A stretch of 53,745 nucleotides of DNA from Acidobacteriota bacterium (GCA_003224055.1 QHYE01000054.1:39102-92846), one strand, 5' to 3'; shown: positions 29,142 to 38,483, counted from the first letter of the stretch. Notes: generated from the sequence alone by a model not told the origin. Made by a program: numbers and translations.

Positions 29142-30203
29142 TCAGTGCGCCGGAGCGTAATGTTTCGCTTTGTTGGCCCTTGAGTTAAACAGGTCGAAGC
29201 TTCCATCGGTCGAGGCCGTCAGCTTGAGATAGTTGGCGGCATCCTCGGGTGCCGAAAGATTGGCGATGAAGGGTTCAGGAGCGTTATGCGCAGGGCCGCC
29301 CTCTTCGGAGAAATGCAATTGCCACAGATCTTCGAGGTGCGGCGATGCCTTGATGATGTCCCAGGCGGAAGGCGTTCCGCCTTTTTTTGCACCATTGTCC
29401 ATGATGGCCACGCGAGGATCGATTCCGTACACCAGCGCGGGGCTGCTGCTCTGAAACCAGCCGTGATGAGAGACGATATAGATATCGATTTTGCCGAGCT
29501 TGTTCCTCGGACACATCAGTTCCATCTCTTTATCCCAAGTCAGGTCGCCCAAGTCTAAAAGTTTGAGCTTGCCGAAGGTGATCAGCGTTCCCAGAGAACG
29601 CGGATTTTCGGTTTGGTCTGCAGGACGTTGCTCGGAGCTTTTGCAGGCGGCGTTTTCCGCGCCGGCTCCCGGCAAAGGTTTATCAATCAAGGCACCGTCA
29701 GAACTCACCACTCTTACGCGCATACCCTGAATGGGCAGAACATCGCCGGGCCTGGCGGTAATCCGCTTGGACTTTCCTGTTCCTAAAACTTGCTGGTAGG
29801 CCTGCCAGCCTTGCACGGTCGGCCCGTTCGTAGTTTCGCGGTTATCGCCGTGATCGATGAATGCTCCTACCGGGATCCGGGCCACTAGTTGCGGCACACC
29901 TCCCACATGGTCGTTGTGAAAATGGGTGATCAGCACGTAATCAATCTTGCTGATCCCGGCCAGTTTAGCCGCAGCGACGATGCGACCAGCATCACGACCA
30001 TCGTTGCCAGGCCAGCCCGCATCAATGAGTAGCGATTGCCCTTCCGGCGTGACAAACAGCGTGGCTTGGCCGCCCTCGACGTCCACGAAATAGACTTGCA
30101 AAACCTTTTGGGCATCGCCCGGTGGCATCGCAAACGCCACAGTTAGGAAGAAGAGGCTTAGTGATGCTGCGAGAATGCCACGCCGAAATGAAGTTCTGGA
30201 CAT
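29142..30203 (-). CDS. Exported metallo-beta-lactamase-fold hydrolase, ComEC-type
   Basis: A 353-residue protein with a signal peptide (1-25, ending AFA) and an MBL domain. The metal motif is THFHNDHVGG (H94, H96, D98, H99), with LLIDAGWPG before it, VSHHGWFQSS later, and a VAIMDNGAKKGGTPS segment as in the ComEC/Rec2-like branch. Only the hydrolase domain is present; no membrane channel. Family members cut phosphodiester or ester bonds, and the substrate here is unknown. It is the third gene of a minus-strand series after the zinc dehydrogenase and SDR (26 bp gap), which is odd company for an exported hydrolase. Confidence 0.82.
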   Translation of the reverse strand: MSRTSFRRGILAASLSLFFLTVAFAMPPGDAQKVLQVYFVDVEGGQATLFVTPEGQSLLIDAGWPGNDGRDAGRIVAAAKLAGISKIDYVLITHFHNDHVGGVPQLVARIPVGAFIDHGDNRETTNGPTVQGWQAYQQVLGTGKSKRITARPGDVLPIQGMRVRVVSSDGALIDKPLPGAGAENAACKSSEQRPADQTENPRSLGTLITFGKLKLLDLGDLTWDKEMELMCPRNKLGKIDIYIVSHHGWFQSSSPALVYGIDPRVAIMDNGAKKGGTPSAWDIIKASPHLEDLWQLHFSEEGGPAHNAPEPFIANLSAPEDAANYLKLTASTDGSFDLFNSRANKAKHYAPAH

Positions 30204-30229
30204 GTTTTCAACTTCTGGGATACCGTTTT

Positions 30230-31039
30230 CTACGTCTCCGAATTAGTTGACCCTGCCGGTGCGAGTGCGCGCACCGCGCCGGTTGAGATGCCCCCATCTA
30301 CAAGCAAAGTCTGCCCCGTCACATACCTGCTGGATTCCGCGGCGAGGAAAACGACGGCCGCGTCCAGGTCCTGAGGCTGCCCCGGTCGTTTAACCGGAAT
30401 TCGATCGCAAAGATAATCGACCCATTCCTTATTTTCGTAAAGTACCTTGTTCTGTTCCGTGCGAAACCATCCCGGCGCGAGGCAATTCACGGTGACGCCG
30501 TGCTTGCCCCAATCGTCGGCCAGGCTCATCGTCAATTGCCGGATGCCGCCCCGGCTGGCCCCGTATGGTGCGAGGCCTGCATAACCAGACACACTGGTTA
30601 CGGAGCCGATATTGACGATGCGTCCATAACGGCGCGGAATCATGCGGCGCGCCACGGCTTGCGAGACGAAGAAACTCCCGCGGAGATTCGTGTCAAGAAT
30701 CAGATTCCAGTCTTCCCAGGAAATGTCGAGCGCCGGCTTTCGAACATTGCAACCGGCATTGTTGACGAGGATGTCCAGGTGGCCAAATTCTTCTTCGGCA
30801 GTCGCGGCCATTCGTTCGATGCTGTCGTGGTTGCGGACATCAAGTTCCAGCGAAAGGGCGCGGCGGCCAAGCCCTTGCATCTCCTCCGCAAACGGCAACA
30901 GGCGAGAGCGCTCACGGCTGGTGAGTACGAGATCCGCCCCTGCCTTTGCGAGCGCGCGAGCAAAATACTGGCCTAGCCCACGGCTCGTTCCTGTGACGAT
31001 CGCCACCCGGCCACCGAGATCGAAGAGCCCGTCGCTCAT
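30230..31039 (-). CDS. SDR oxidoreductase, gluconate 5-dehydrogenase-like, YxxxR
   Basis: A 269-residue classical short-chain dehydrogenase. The cofactor motif is TGTSRGLG (17-23) and NNAG is at 93-96. The active-site set reads S146, Y159 and R163 (PYGASRGG): the near-invariant catalytic Lys of YxxxK is Arg, encoded by CGG. Closest in style are gluconate/2-keto-3-deoxygluconate dehydrogenases. The ATG overlaps the stop of the zinc dehydrogenase by ATGA, so both are made together, probably for two oxidations of one sugar or polyol. Whether the Arg form is active cannot be told from sequence. Confidence 0.85.
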   Translation of the reverse strand: MSDGLFDLGGRVAIVTGTSRGLGQYFARALAKAGADLVLTSRERSRLLPFAEEMQGLGRRALSLELDVRNHDSIERMAATAEEEFGHLDILVNNAGCNVRKPALDISWEDWNLILDTNLRGSFFVSQAVARRMIPRRYGRIVNIGSVTSVSGYAGLAPYGASRGGIRQLTMSLADDWGKHGVTVNCLAPGWFRTEQNKVLYENKEWVDYLCDRIPVKRPGQPQDLDAAVVFLAAESSRYVTGQTLLVDGGISTGAVRALAPAGSTNSET

Positions 31040-32076
31040 GAAAACACCCCGGGCGTAAGAACAACCTTCATCAGGTTGGGTTCACGCGCATGCAACCGTT
31101 CGAACCATTGTGGACCTTCGTCCAGCGGCGCAATTGCGGTGATCAACGGCTTTACTCGGATAGCTCCCGTTGCCAGGAGTTCCATGGCCTGCGGGTATTC
31201 TCCTGCCGATGCGCACGATCCTTGCAGGCGGATTTGCCGCGTGACCACCCTTTGCAGTGGCAGAGTAACTTCGGGTGAAATGTTCCCGACCAATACCACG
31301 GTTCCACCCTTGCGAACCGACTCGATAGCGGCACCCACAGTCTCGTTTCTTCCCACTGCTTCAACCGCCACGTCGATACCGACGCCGCTGGTAAGCTGCA
31401 ATACCTGCTCCATGAGGCCAGCATCGGCCGACAACACCGTTGTCGCACCGACTTCTTGTGCAAGTTTGAGTCGCGAGAGGTCGATGTCCGCTACGAATAC
31501 CCGGGAGCAATCCGCGACGTGCAGCGCCTGAAGAACAAGGAGTCCGATCATTCCCGCGCCGAGAACAAGAGCCGTGCTGTTGGGAGAAACTTGCGCCAAA
31601 GAAACGGCGTGGACCGCGACGGCCACGGCCTCCAGCATCGCTGCTTCTGCAAACGAAAGATTATCCGGCAAGCGATATACGATGCGGGAAGGAACGGCAA
31701 TATATTCGGCAAAGGCTCCCGCGCGACGATAGTCCGAGCAAGACACTCCCATAACCTGGCGGTTGTCGCAGAGATTTACTTCTCCGCGGCGGCAGGGACC
31801 GCAAGCGCCGCAATAGATGGTCGAATCGAATGTGACTCGATCACCTTCCGCGAATCCTTTCACATCGGAGCCCACTGCAGCAATTCTTCCGGCAGCCTCG
31901 TGGCCCATGACAATGGGCGGGATACGGCGCCCCGACGAACCATCGTAGCCGTGGACGTCGCTACCGCAGATGCCACAGGCGGCAACGCGCACGAGAACTT
32001 CACCGGGACCCGGCGTTGGCTCAGGAAGTTCGGCAATCTCAAGATGCTTGTATTGTGAAAGCAGAAGAACTTTCAT
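31036..32076 (-). CDS. Zinc-dependent medium-chain dehydrogenase (sugar/polyol type)
   Basis: A 346-residue MDR enzyme. Catalytic zinc ligands are C37 (GICGSD) and H59/E60 (GHEAAG). Structural zinc ligands are C89, C92, C95 and C103 (CGACGPCRRGEVNLC). The Rossmann motif is LVLGAGMIGLL near residue 170. The family oxidises sorbitol, galactitol, threonine or 5-keto-gluconate-type substrates with NAD(P). It is first in the minus-strand operon MDR-SDR-MBL and divergent from the GH51 arabinofuranosidase over a 158-bp spacer, so a role with a pentose or its polyol is reasonable, though unproved. Confidence 0.88.
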   Translation of the reverse strand: MKVLLLSQYKHLEIAELPEPTPGPGEVLVRVAACGICGSDVHGYDGSSGRRIPPIVMGHEAAGRIAAVGSDVKGFAEGDRVTFDSTIYCGACGPCRRGEVNLCDNRQVMGVSCSDYRRAGAFAEYIAVPSRIVYRLPDNLSFAEAAMLEAVAVAVHAVSLAQVSPNSTALVLGAGMIGLLVLQALHVADCSRVFVADIDLSRLKLAQEVGATTVLSADAGLMEQVLQLTSGVGIDVAVEAVGRNETVGAAIESVRKGGTVVLVGNISPEVTLPLQRVVTRQIRLQGSCASAGEYPQAMELLATGAIRVKPLITAIAPLDEGPQWFERLHAREPNLMKVVLTPGVFS

Positions 32077-32234
32077 GTGCGCCTAGCACTCATTCAGAGC
32101 GAATCGCGTAAACGGCACATACTCTAGCGCACATCCCGCGCTTCTGGAACAACTAGAAGAACTTTTCATTTGAAGCCAGAATCAGAACCATTTTGTACAA
32201 TGCCCGGAATTGATCGTCCTAACGGGAGGAAAGC

Positions 32235-33896
32235 ATGAAGAATCGCCGAGAGTTCGTCCAGACCGCCCTGGCTGGTGCTGCCGGGCTCGCCTTCTCCCGC
32301 TACGCGGGGATTTCAGCGGCGGCCGCGCAAGGCCTCGATTCTCGAGTGGAAATTCTCCTTGACGAATCCATAGGAACGATTTCGGCCAATCTCTACGGTC
32401 ATTTCACCGAGCATCTGGGAGGCACCATCTACGACGGCGTGTGGGTCGGCCCAAAATCCAAAATTCCAAATATCGACGGCATCCGCAAAGACCTGGTTGA
32501 TCAAATGAGAAAAATCAAGGCGCCCGTCGTTCGCTACCCGGGAGGATGCTTCGCAGACAGCTATGACTGGCGAGATGGCATTGGCCCATCTGAAAAACGC
32601 CCGCGGCGCACGAATTTCTGGATGGAAGCAGAAAATGACAAATCGCCGGCCAGTCATAAATATGAACCCAACGAATTCGGCACCAATGAGTTCGTCCATT
32701 TCTGCAAACTTATTGGTGCGGAGCCGTACCTCGCTGCCAACGTTCGCAGCCTGCCCGCTTCGGAATTTTACCGGTGGGTGGAGTACTGCAATTCTCCGGC
32801 GGGCAGCACCACGCTTGCTGAGGAGCGCGCCAAGTCTGGATCCGCGCAACCGTACAACGTGCGCTACTGGGGCGTAGGAAATGAATCCTGGGGGTGTGGC
32901 GGGAACTTTACGCCTCAAGAGTATGCCGCTGAATTCCGAAGATACTCGGCCTGGGTGCCTCACTACGGCCAATCGTTGGCGTTAATCGCCTCCGGTCCCA
33001 ACTCGGATGACTGGAACTGGACTCGCGGCTTCTTCGAGGAAATGGTTCGCAAAGGGCCCTCACAGTTCGGCGGCATCTACGGTTGGGCGCTTCACCACTA
33101 CGCGTGGAATCTTAGCCGGGGGCGAACAACCGATTGGGAAAAAGGAAAGGGGGACGCAATTCAATTTGATCCCGTGGACTGGTACGAGATTCTGGGCGAG
33201 GGTGAACGCGTGGAGGGACTGATTCTGGGGCACTGGCAAGTCATGGGTGAATTCGATCGACAGCACCGCGTCAAACTCGTCGTGGACGAGTGGGGCCCAT
33301 GGTACCGGCCCGGAAGCGAAGCAACGCCAGGCAACATCCTCGAACAAACTCCAACGCTGCGGGACGCGGTGTTCAGCGCGATGACTCTGGATATTTTTAA
33401 TCGGCACGCCAGCAAGCTTCACATGGCCAACTGCGCACAGCTCATCAACTGCCTGAACAGTCTGTATCTCGCGCACGAAGATCGCTTCGTAGTTACGCCG
33501 GTCGGCCATATGTTCGAAATGTACGCAGGCCACCAGGGAGGAGCATCGCTTCGGACAATCTTCTCGGCGCCTTCCGTGCAGTACGACCGGGACGGCAAGC
33601 CGGCAACCTTTTGGGGACTGGACGGTTCCGCTTCACTCCATGGTAAGGATTTGCTAGTCACCGTTGTGAATCCGCACACGACACAGGCTCGTGAGACAGA
33701 GGTGACGATTCGAGGAGGCTCGGCTAACTCTGCGATGGCAGTAACTCTGTCGCATGCCGACATTCGTGCGCGGAATACTTTCGACAATCGCGAAGCCGTG
33801 ATTCCTCAAAAGAAAGCGAGCGTCGTCCGGAACGGGATTGTAGTCCACACTTTTCCTGCTGCCTCAGTCACCGCGCTGTTCATTCGATTAACGTGA
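32235..33896 (+). CDS. GH51 alpha-L-arabinofuranosidase, Tat-exported
   Basis: A 553-residue protein with a twin-arginine signal (KNRREFVQTALAGAAGLAFS). The GH51 barrel has YGHFTEHLGG, VRYPGGCFADSYDWRDGIGP, and the acid/base E217 in GVGNESWGCGG. The nucleophile is E352 in VVDEWGPWY, and a beta-sandwich finishes the C-terminus. It removes L-arabinofuranosyl side chains from arabinan or arabinoxylan by the retaining mechanism. GGGAGGAAAGC precedes ATG 32235. Most GH51 enzymes lack a signal; here the Tat motif predicts periplasmic location. Neighbouring dehydrogenases and the pentonate dehydratase 4 kb away suggest oxidative L-arabinose use. Confidence 0.93.
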   Translation: MKNRREFVQTALAGAAGLAFSRYAGISAAAAQGLDSRVEILLDESIGTISANLYGHFTEHLGGTIYDGVWVGPKSKIPNIDGIRKDLVDQMRKIKAPVVRYPGGCFADSYDWRDGIGPSEKRPRRTNFWMEAENDKSPASHKYEPNEFGTNEFVHFCKLIGAEPYLAANVRSLPASEFYRWVEYCNSPAGSTTLAEERAKSGSAQPYNVRYWGVGNESWGCGGNFTPQEYAAEFRRYSAWVPHYGQSLALIASGPNSDDWNWTRGFFEEMVRKGPSQFGGIYGWALHHYAWNLSRGRTTDWEKGKGDAIQFDPVDWYEILGEGERVEGLILGHWQVMGEFDRQHRVKLVVDEWGPWYRPGSEATPGNILEQTPTLRDAVFSAMTLDIFNRHASKLHMANCAQLINCLNSLYLAHEDRFVVTPVGHMFEMYAGHQGGASLRTIFSAPSVQYDRDGKPATFWGLDGSASLHGKDLLVTVVNPHTTQARETEVTIRGGSANSAMAVTLSHADIRARNTFDNREAVIPQKKASVVRNGIVVHTFPAASVTALFIRLT

Positions 33897-33912
33897 TTGG
33901 ATCGTTCGCTGT

Positions 33913-34986
33913 CTACACCTTCGAACTGTGGATGGCGTCGCAGACTGCGGCAGTAACTTCTCGAGTCGTTGCTATGCCGCCGAGGTCCGGCGTATGAATA
34001 CCGGAAGCTGTCACTCGTTCCACGGCTTGCATCAATTGGTGGGCAGCATCTTTCTCGCCCAAATGTTCCAGCATCAATGCACCGGTCCACGACGCCCCGA
34101 CCGGATTCGCAATTCCCTTCCCCGTGATGTCGAAGGCCGCGCCGTGAATGGGCTCGAACATGGATGGAAAGCGCATTTCCGGGTCCAGGTTGGCGGTTGG
34201 GGCGATTCCCAGACTGCCCGCAAGGGCCGCGGCCAGGTCGGACAAGATGTCGGCGTGCAGATTTGTAGCGACGATGGTGTCAAGGCTGGAAGGCTTTCCG
34301 ACCATGCGCGTGGTCATCGCATCTACGAGCATCTTGTCCCAGGTGACATCCGGAAATTCCTTGGCGACTTCCGTCGCGATCTCGTCCCACATCACCATGC
34401 CGTGCCGCTGGGCGTTGGACTTCGTGACAACGGTCAGTAGCTTTCGTGGGCGCTCTTGTGCAAGCTTGAAGGCGAATCGCATGATTCGCGTCACGCCACG
34501 TCGCGTGAAGATCGCAGTTTCCGTGCCGACTTCTTCTGGAAAACCGCGGTGGGCGCGTCCGCCTTGCCCAGCGTATTCGCCTTCGGAGTTTTCGCGCACG
34601 ATGACCCAGTCGAGATCGCCGCGCTTGCAGTCGCGCAAGGGGGATGACAAACCTTGCAGGATGCGCGTCGGCCGAAGATTGACGTACTGGTCGAAGCCCT
34701 GGCAGATCGCCAGCCGCAAACCCCAGAGCGTTATGTCGTCCGGGACGTCAGGCCCGCCTACGGCGCCAAAGTAGATCGCATTGAAGTCCCGCAGGCGATC
34801 CAGTCCGTCTTTTGGCATCATCGCGCCGTGTTTCTTGTAATAGTCCGAGCCCCAGGGAAACTTTTCTATATTCAAATGAAAACCGCCAACCTTCTGCGCA
34901 AGCCCCTGCAATACCTCAAGACCAGAAGCTATCACTTCGGGGCCGATGCCATCCCCAGGGATGACTGCAATCACATGCTCTCGCAT
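33913..34986 (-). CDS. Tartrate dehydrogenase / D-malate dehydrogenase family
   Basis: A 357-residue beta-decarboxylating dehydrogenase of the isocitrate/isopropylmalate family. Marks are IPGDGIGPEVI at the start, FGAVGGPDVPDDITLWGLRL and FDQYVNLRPTRIL, which favour the tartrate/D-malate branch (TtuC/DmlA), VRENSEGEYAGQGG, the catalytic-Lys region VVTKSNAQRHG, and the ILSDLAAAL metal site. It oxidises and decarboxylates tartrate or malate with NAD, Mn and K. AGGAG precedes ATG 34986. It is divergent from an MFS carrier of the tartrate-transporter type over 210 bp; the pair looks like an uptake-plus-oxidation unit. Confidence 0.87.
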   Translation of the reverse strand: MREHVIAVIPGDGIGPEVIASGLEVLQGLAQKVGGFHLNIEKFPWGSDYYKKHGAMMPKDGLDRLRDFNAIYFGAVGGPDVPDDITLWGLRLAICQGFDQYVNLRPTRILQGLSSPLRDCKRGDLDWVIVRENSEGEYAGQGGRAHRGFPEEVGTETAIFTRRGVTRIMRFAFKLAQERPRKLLTVVTKSNAQRHGMVMWDEIATEVAKEFPDVTWDKMLVDAMTTRMVGKPSSLDTIVATNLHADILSDLAAALAGSLGIAPTANLDPEMRFPSMFEPIHGAAFDITGKGIANPVGASWTGALMLEHLGEKDAAHQLMQAVERVTASGIHTPDLGGIATTREVTAAVCDAIHSSKV

Positions 34987-35196
34987 TTGAAACTCCTGGA
35001 ACAGATTAGCTGATGAGAGACACTCTAGGTGGCCGGAATTCCATCATCGTGCTCTGTCTCGAGCGAAATCATTTTTTGAGGGAGAAGGCCCACGTCCGTC
35101 CTCGGTTACTACGCAACGCACATTTTGATCCGCGAAATGCCAAAAATGGTGCAGGATACCCCCGCCGATCTCTGAGTACATACGAATCGAGCCACT

Positions 35197-36498
35197 ATGC
35201 CCGTCACACCCCCCGACTTGAAAGTTGGTCAGCGCGCGCGAAAACGAATCGCGTGGCGACTCCTCCCCTTTCTGTTCCTGCTTTATGTCATCGCTTTTCT
35301 GGACCGCATGAACGTCGGCGCCGCGGCCCTCCAGATGCCGGGTGACCTGGGCTTCAACGACCGGGTGGTCGGTCTTGGAGCCGGCATGTTCTTCCTCGGT
35401 TACCTAGTCTTGGAAATCCCCGGCGCGTTGATCGCCGAGCGGTGGAGCGCACGCCGCTGGATCGCTCGCATCATGATTTCCTGGGGAATCATAACTGTGG
35501 TCATGGCCTTTATCCACACGGCCCGGGAATTCTACCTGATACGGTTCCTTGTGGGCGCCGCTGAGGCGGGCTTCTTCCCTGCCGTCATTGTCTATATATC
35601 TCATTGGTTCAGGACCGAGGATCGCGCCAAGGCCGTGGCGTGTTTTTACGCTGCCAATCCTCTTTCCTATGTCATTGGCTCGCCCCTCGCCGGCTGGCTG
35701 CTCGGGATCTCCTGGCTAGGTCTGAGAGGCTGGCGATGGCTATTCATACTGGAAGGAATTCCCGCGATCGTGTTCGGAGTAATCACGGTCTTCTATCTCA
35801 CGGACTGGCCGCGCCAGGCTTGCTGGCTCCGGGAGGACGAACGCGATTGGCTTACCACTCAGTTGGAGCGGGAAAAGCAAGCAAAACAAAAGGTCCGCTC
35901 CTATACTATTTGGCAAGCCTTGTCACAACGCGATGTCATTCTCCTGACGTTGTGTTATTTCTGTGCAACCACGGGAGGCTACGGGATTGCGTTTTGGCTC
36001 CCTACCATTCTGAAACGCCTCTCCGGGCAAAGTGACATTCGAATTACCCTGTTCGCTTCGTTGCCGTATCTTGCCGGATTTCTGGTGCAGCAGTTAAGCG
36101 GCTGGCGCTCCGATAAGACTGGCGAGCGTCGCTGGCATGCCGCGGTCCCCATGTTTCTTTGCGGACTAACCTTGTTGCTGGCTGTTATTTTTGGCTCAAG
36201 CATCGCGCTCGCGGTCACTTTGTTCACCCTGGTGGGAGCCTTTTATTTTGCGTTCCACCCTTGTTTTTGGGCGGTTCCAACGGCTTTTCTAACGGAGTCG
36301 GCTGCCGCGGCCTCCATCGGATTGATTAATTCACTGGGAAATCTCGGAGGCTTTGTCGGTCCCCTAATGATGGGTTACCTGGTTCACCGGACGCGGTCCT
36401 TCAACGCTGGACTGTTGTACTTGGTGGGGAGTCTCTGCCTCTCCGGCATTCTCATGCTTGCTGTTGGGGTAGGACGCCGCCGCGTTCCCCCATCCTAG
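35197..36498 (+). CDS. MFS transporter, tartrate (TtuB)-like
   Basis: A 433-residue ACS-family carrier with twelve helices. LPFLFLLYVIAFLDRMNVGA in helix 1, LIAERWSARRWIARIM (motif A) and FLVGAAEAGFFPAVIVYISHWF match tartrate and phenylacetate-type permeases. It should bring in a small dicarboxylate or sugar acid by proton symport. The central loop is charged (EREKQAKQKVRS). It is divergent from the tartrate-dehydrogenase-like gene, which supports tartrate or a related hydroxy-diacid as substrate by inference. Confidence 0.88.
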   Translation: MPVTPPDLKVGQRARKRIAWRLLPFLFLLYVIAFLDRMNVGAAALQMPGDLGFNDRVVGLGAGMFFLGYLVLEIPGALIAERWSARRWIARIMISWGIITVVMAFIHTAREFYLIRFLVGAAEAGFFPAVIVYISHWFRTEDRAKAVACFYAANPLSYVIGSPLAGWLLGISWLGLRGWRWLFILEGIPAIVFGVITVFYLTDWPRQACWLREDERDWLTTQLEREKQAKQKVRSYTIWQALSQRDVILLTLCYFCATTGGYGIAFWLPTILKRLSGQSDIRITLFASLPYLAGFLVQQLSGWRSDKTGERRWHAAVPMFLCGLTLLLAVIFGSSIALAVTLFTLVGAFYFAFHPCFWAVPTAFLTESAAAASIGLINSLGNLGGFVGPLMMGYLVHRTRSFNAGLLYLVGSLCLSGILMLAVGVGRRRVPPS

Positions 36499-36560
36499 CG
36501 GAGGTCCGACAACCTAAAGAAAGCTTCTTCTCCTTTTCCCCCGACATGTAGTCTGAATCC

Positions 36561-38285
36561 TCAGTGAATCTCGGGTTCAGGGATGGGAGCGGTACCCTCC
36601 AAGAAATCGAAGTCGCATCCCTCGTCGGCCTGCTTGATATGCTGCATGAATAGCTTGCCGTACCCGCGCGGATAAATCCCCTCTTTCGGCCGCCAGGCTG
36701 CGCGCCGCCGCGCAAGTTCTTCGTCATTTACGCGCATATTCAGTTGGCGCGCGGCCACGTCGAGTTCGACAATGTCCCCTTCCTTCAGCAATGCAAGCGG
36801 CCCGCCGACGAAAGATTCTGGCGAGATGTGCAGGACGCAGGCGCCGTAACTCGTGCCGCTCATCCTCCCATCGGAAATGCGCACCATGTCGCGTATCCCG
36901 GCCTTCAGGAGTTTTTGCGGAATAGGCAGGTTTCCCCATTCGGGCATTCCCGGTGCACCCTTCGGGCCCGCGTTACGCAGCACCAGCACGCTGTTGGCAT
37001 CGGCATCGAGGGCAGAGTCATCGATCCGCGCGTTCATTTCATCGAAGTTGTTGAACACGATGGCGCGACCCGTGTGCTTCAACAGCTTCGTTTCGGCGGC
37101 AGAAGCTTTGATCACTGCTCCGTTGGGTGCGAGATTACCGTACAGAATGGCCAACCCGCCGGATGCAAGAACGGGGGTATCCAAAGTGCGGATGACATCC
37201 GTATTGTAAATTTCGGCGCCGGCAATATTTTCCCCGAGCGTTTTTCCGGTGATGGTCAGGCAGCTCGAATCCAACTGGGGGGCTAGCACTCGCAACAATG
37301 CCGGCAATCCACCCGCGTAATAGAAATCTTCCATCAGGTACTTGCCGCTCGGACGTAAATTGGCCAGCATAGGCGTCTTCCTAGAAAACTGATCGAAGCG
37401 GTCGAGCGCGAGCTTAATTCCTGCGCGCCCCGCCAATGCCAGCAGGTGGATTACTGCATTCGTGGATCCTCCGAGGGCAAACACTGTTGCAATCGCGTTG
37501 TTGAAGGAAGCGTCATGCAAAATATCCCGTGGCTTCAAGTCTTCCCACACCAGTTCAACGATGCGCCGGCCCGAGCGGTTGGCCATCTTGGCATGGTTGG
37601 AATCCACCGCGGGTATCGCGCTCGCACCGGGGAGCGAGAAGCCGAGGACCTCGGCGATGCTGGTCATGGTGGAGGCCGTGCCCATCGTCATGCAAGTTCC
37701 TGCCGAACGAGCGATGCCGTCTTCGATCTGCGTCCAGGCTTTCAGATCGACATTTCCCGCGCGCCGTTCCGCCCAATACTTCGACACATCCGATCCACTG
37801 CCCAAGATTTCTCCATGCCAGTTGCCCCGAAGCATCGGGCCTGCTGGAACATAGATCGCAGGCAGATTCATGCTGATGGCGCCCATCAAAAGCGCCGGTG
37901 TCGTCTTGTCGCAACCCCCCATCAGCACGCAGCCATCGGCCGGATAGGAGCGCAACAATTCCTCAGTCTCCATCGCCAGCAGGTTGCGATACATCATCGT
38001 CGTCGGCTTCTGAAAAGTTTCGCCGAGCGTGAACGCAGGCATCTCCACTGGAAATCCCCCGGCCTGCCACACGCCCTTTTTGACATCCTCCGCGCGTTGT
38101 CGAAGCAGACTGTGGCACGGGTTGATGTCGCTCCAGGTGTTGATGATCGCGATCACGGGTTTCCCCGCGTAGTCGGCTTGCGTGCAACCCATCGAAGCGG
38201 CCCGCGAACGATGCCCGAAGGAACGTAAATCATCGGGGCCGTACCAGCGATAACTCCTCAATGACCTAGGATCTCTTGGCGGCAT
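36561..38285 (-). CDS. IlvD/Edd-family sugar-acid dehydratase (L-arabinonate type)
   Basis: A 574-residue iron-sulfur dehydratase, the length usual for pentonate dehydratases. Cluster cysteines are C57 (INPCHS), C125 (GGCDKTTP) and C198 (GTCMTMGTAST); GGSTNAVIHLLA and DGRMSGTSYGACVLHISPE complete the family pattern. The opening RWYGPDDLRSFGHRSR is that of L-arabinonate/D-xylonate dehydratases rather than IlvD. It converts a pentonate to its 2-keto-3-deoxy acid. A promoter with a 20-bp dyad across the -35 box lies 100-125 bp upstream. With GH51 nearby it suggests the Weimberg-like route for L-arabinose. Confidence 0.9.
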   Translation of the reverse strand: MPPRDPRSLRSYRWYGPDDLRSFGHRSRAASMGCTQADYAGKPVIAIINTWSDINPCHSLLRQRAEDVKKGVWQAGGFPVEMPAFTLGETFQKPTTMMYRNLLAMETEELLRSYPADGCVLMGGCDKTTPALLMGAISMNLPAIYVPAGPMLRGNWHGEILGSGSDVSKYWAERRAGNVDLKAWTQIEDGIARSAGTCMTMGTASTMTSIAEVLGFSLPGASAIPAVDSNHAKMANRSGRRIVELVWEDLKPRDILHDASFNNAIATVFALGGSTNAVIHLLALAGRAGIKLALDRFDQFSRKTPMLANLRPSGKYLMEDFYYAGGLPALLRVLAPQLDSSCLTITGKTLGENIAGAEIYNTDVIRTLDTPVLASGGLAILYGNLAPNGAVIKASAAETKLLKHTGRAIVFNNFDEMNARIDDSALDADANSVLVLRNAGPKGAPGMPEWGNLPIPQKLLKAGIRDMVRISDGRMSGTSYGACVLHISPESFVGGPLALLKEGDIVELDVAARQLNMRVNDEELARRRAAWRPKEGIYPRGYGKLFMQHIKQADEGCDFDFLEGTAPIPEPEIH

Positions 38286-38377
38286 AGAATTCCTTCCGAT
38301 ACGCGCGAACTAGTTCTGTAGACCGTAGAACTTTGAAATCGGGCGGTCAACAACCAATGCTGACTCCAAAGCGGTGT

Positions 38378-38411
38378 ATTGTAGGAGGCGCGAATTTGCG
38401 GTGTCAAATTC
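38378..38411 (-). promoter_or_regulatory. Promoter of the dehydratase gene with an overlapping operator dyad
   Basis: On the minus strand TTGACA (38407-38402) and TACAAT (38383-38378) lie 18 bp apart. GAATTTG (38392-38398) and CAAATTC (38405-38411) form a perfect 7-bp dyad with 6-bp spacer that covers the -35 box, as expected for a repressor site. The divergent hydroxyacid dehydrogenase could share it. Confidence 0.65.
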
Positions 38412-38483
38412 TGTGCATTAAACATCTGATTTGATTTTTCTAAACGGCGCTTGTTGGACAATGCCCGTCTTCATTGTCGTGTA

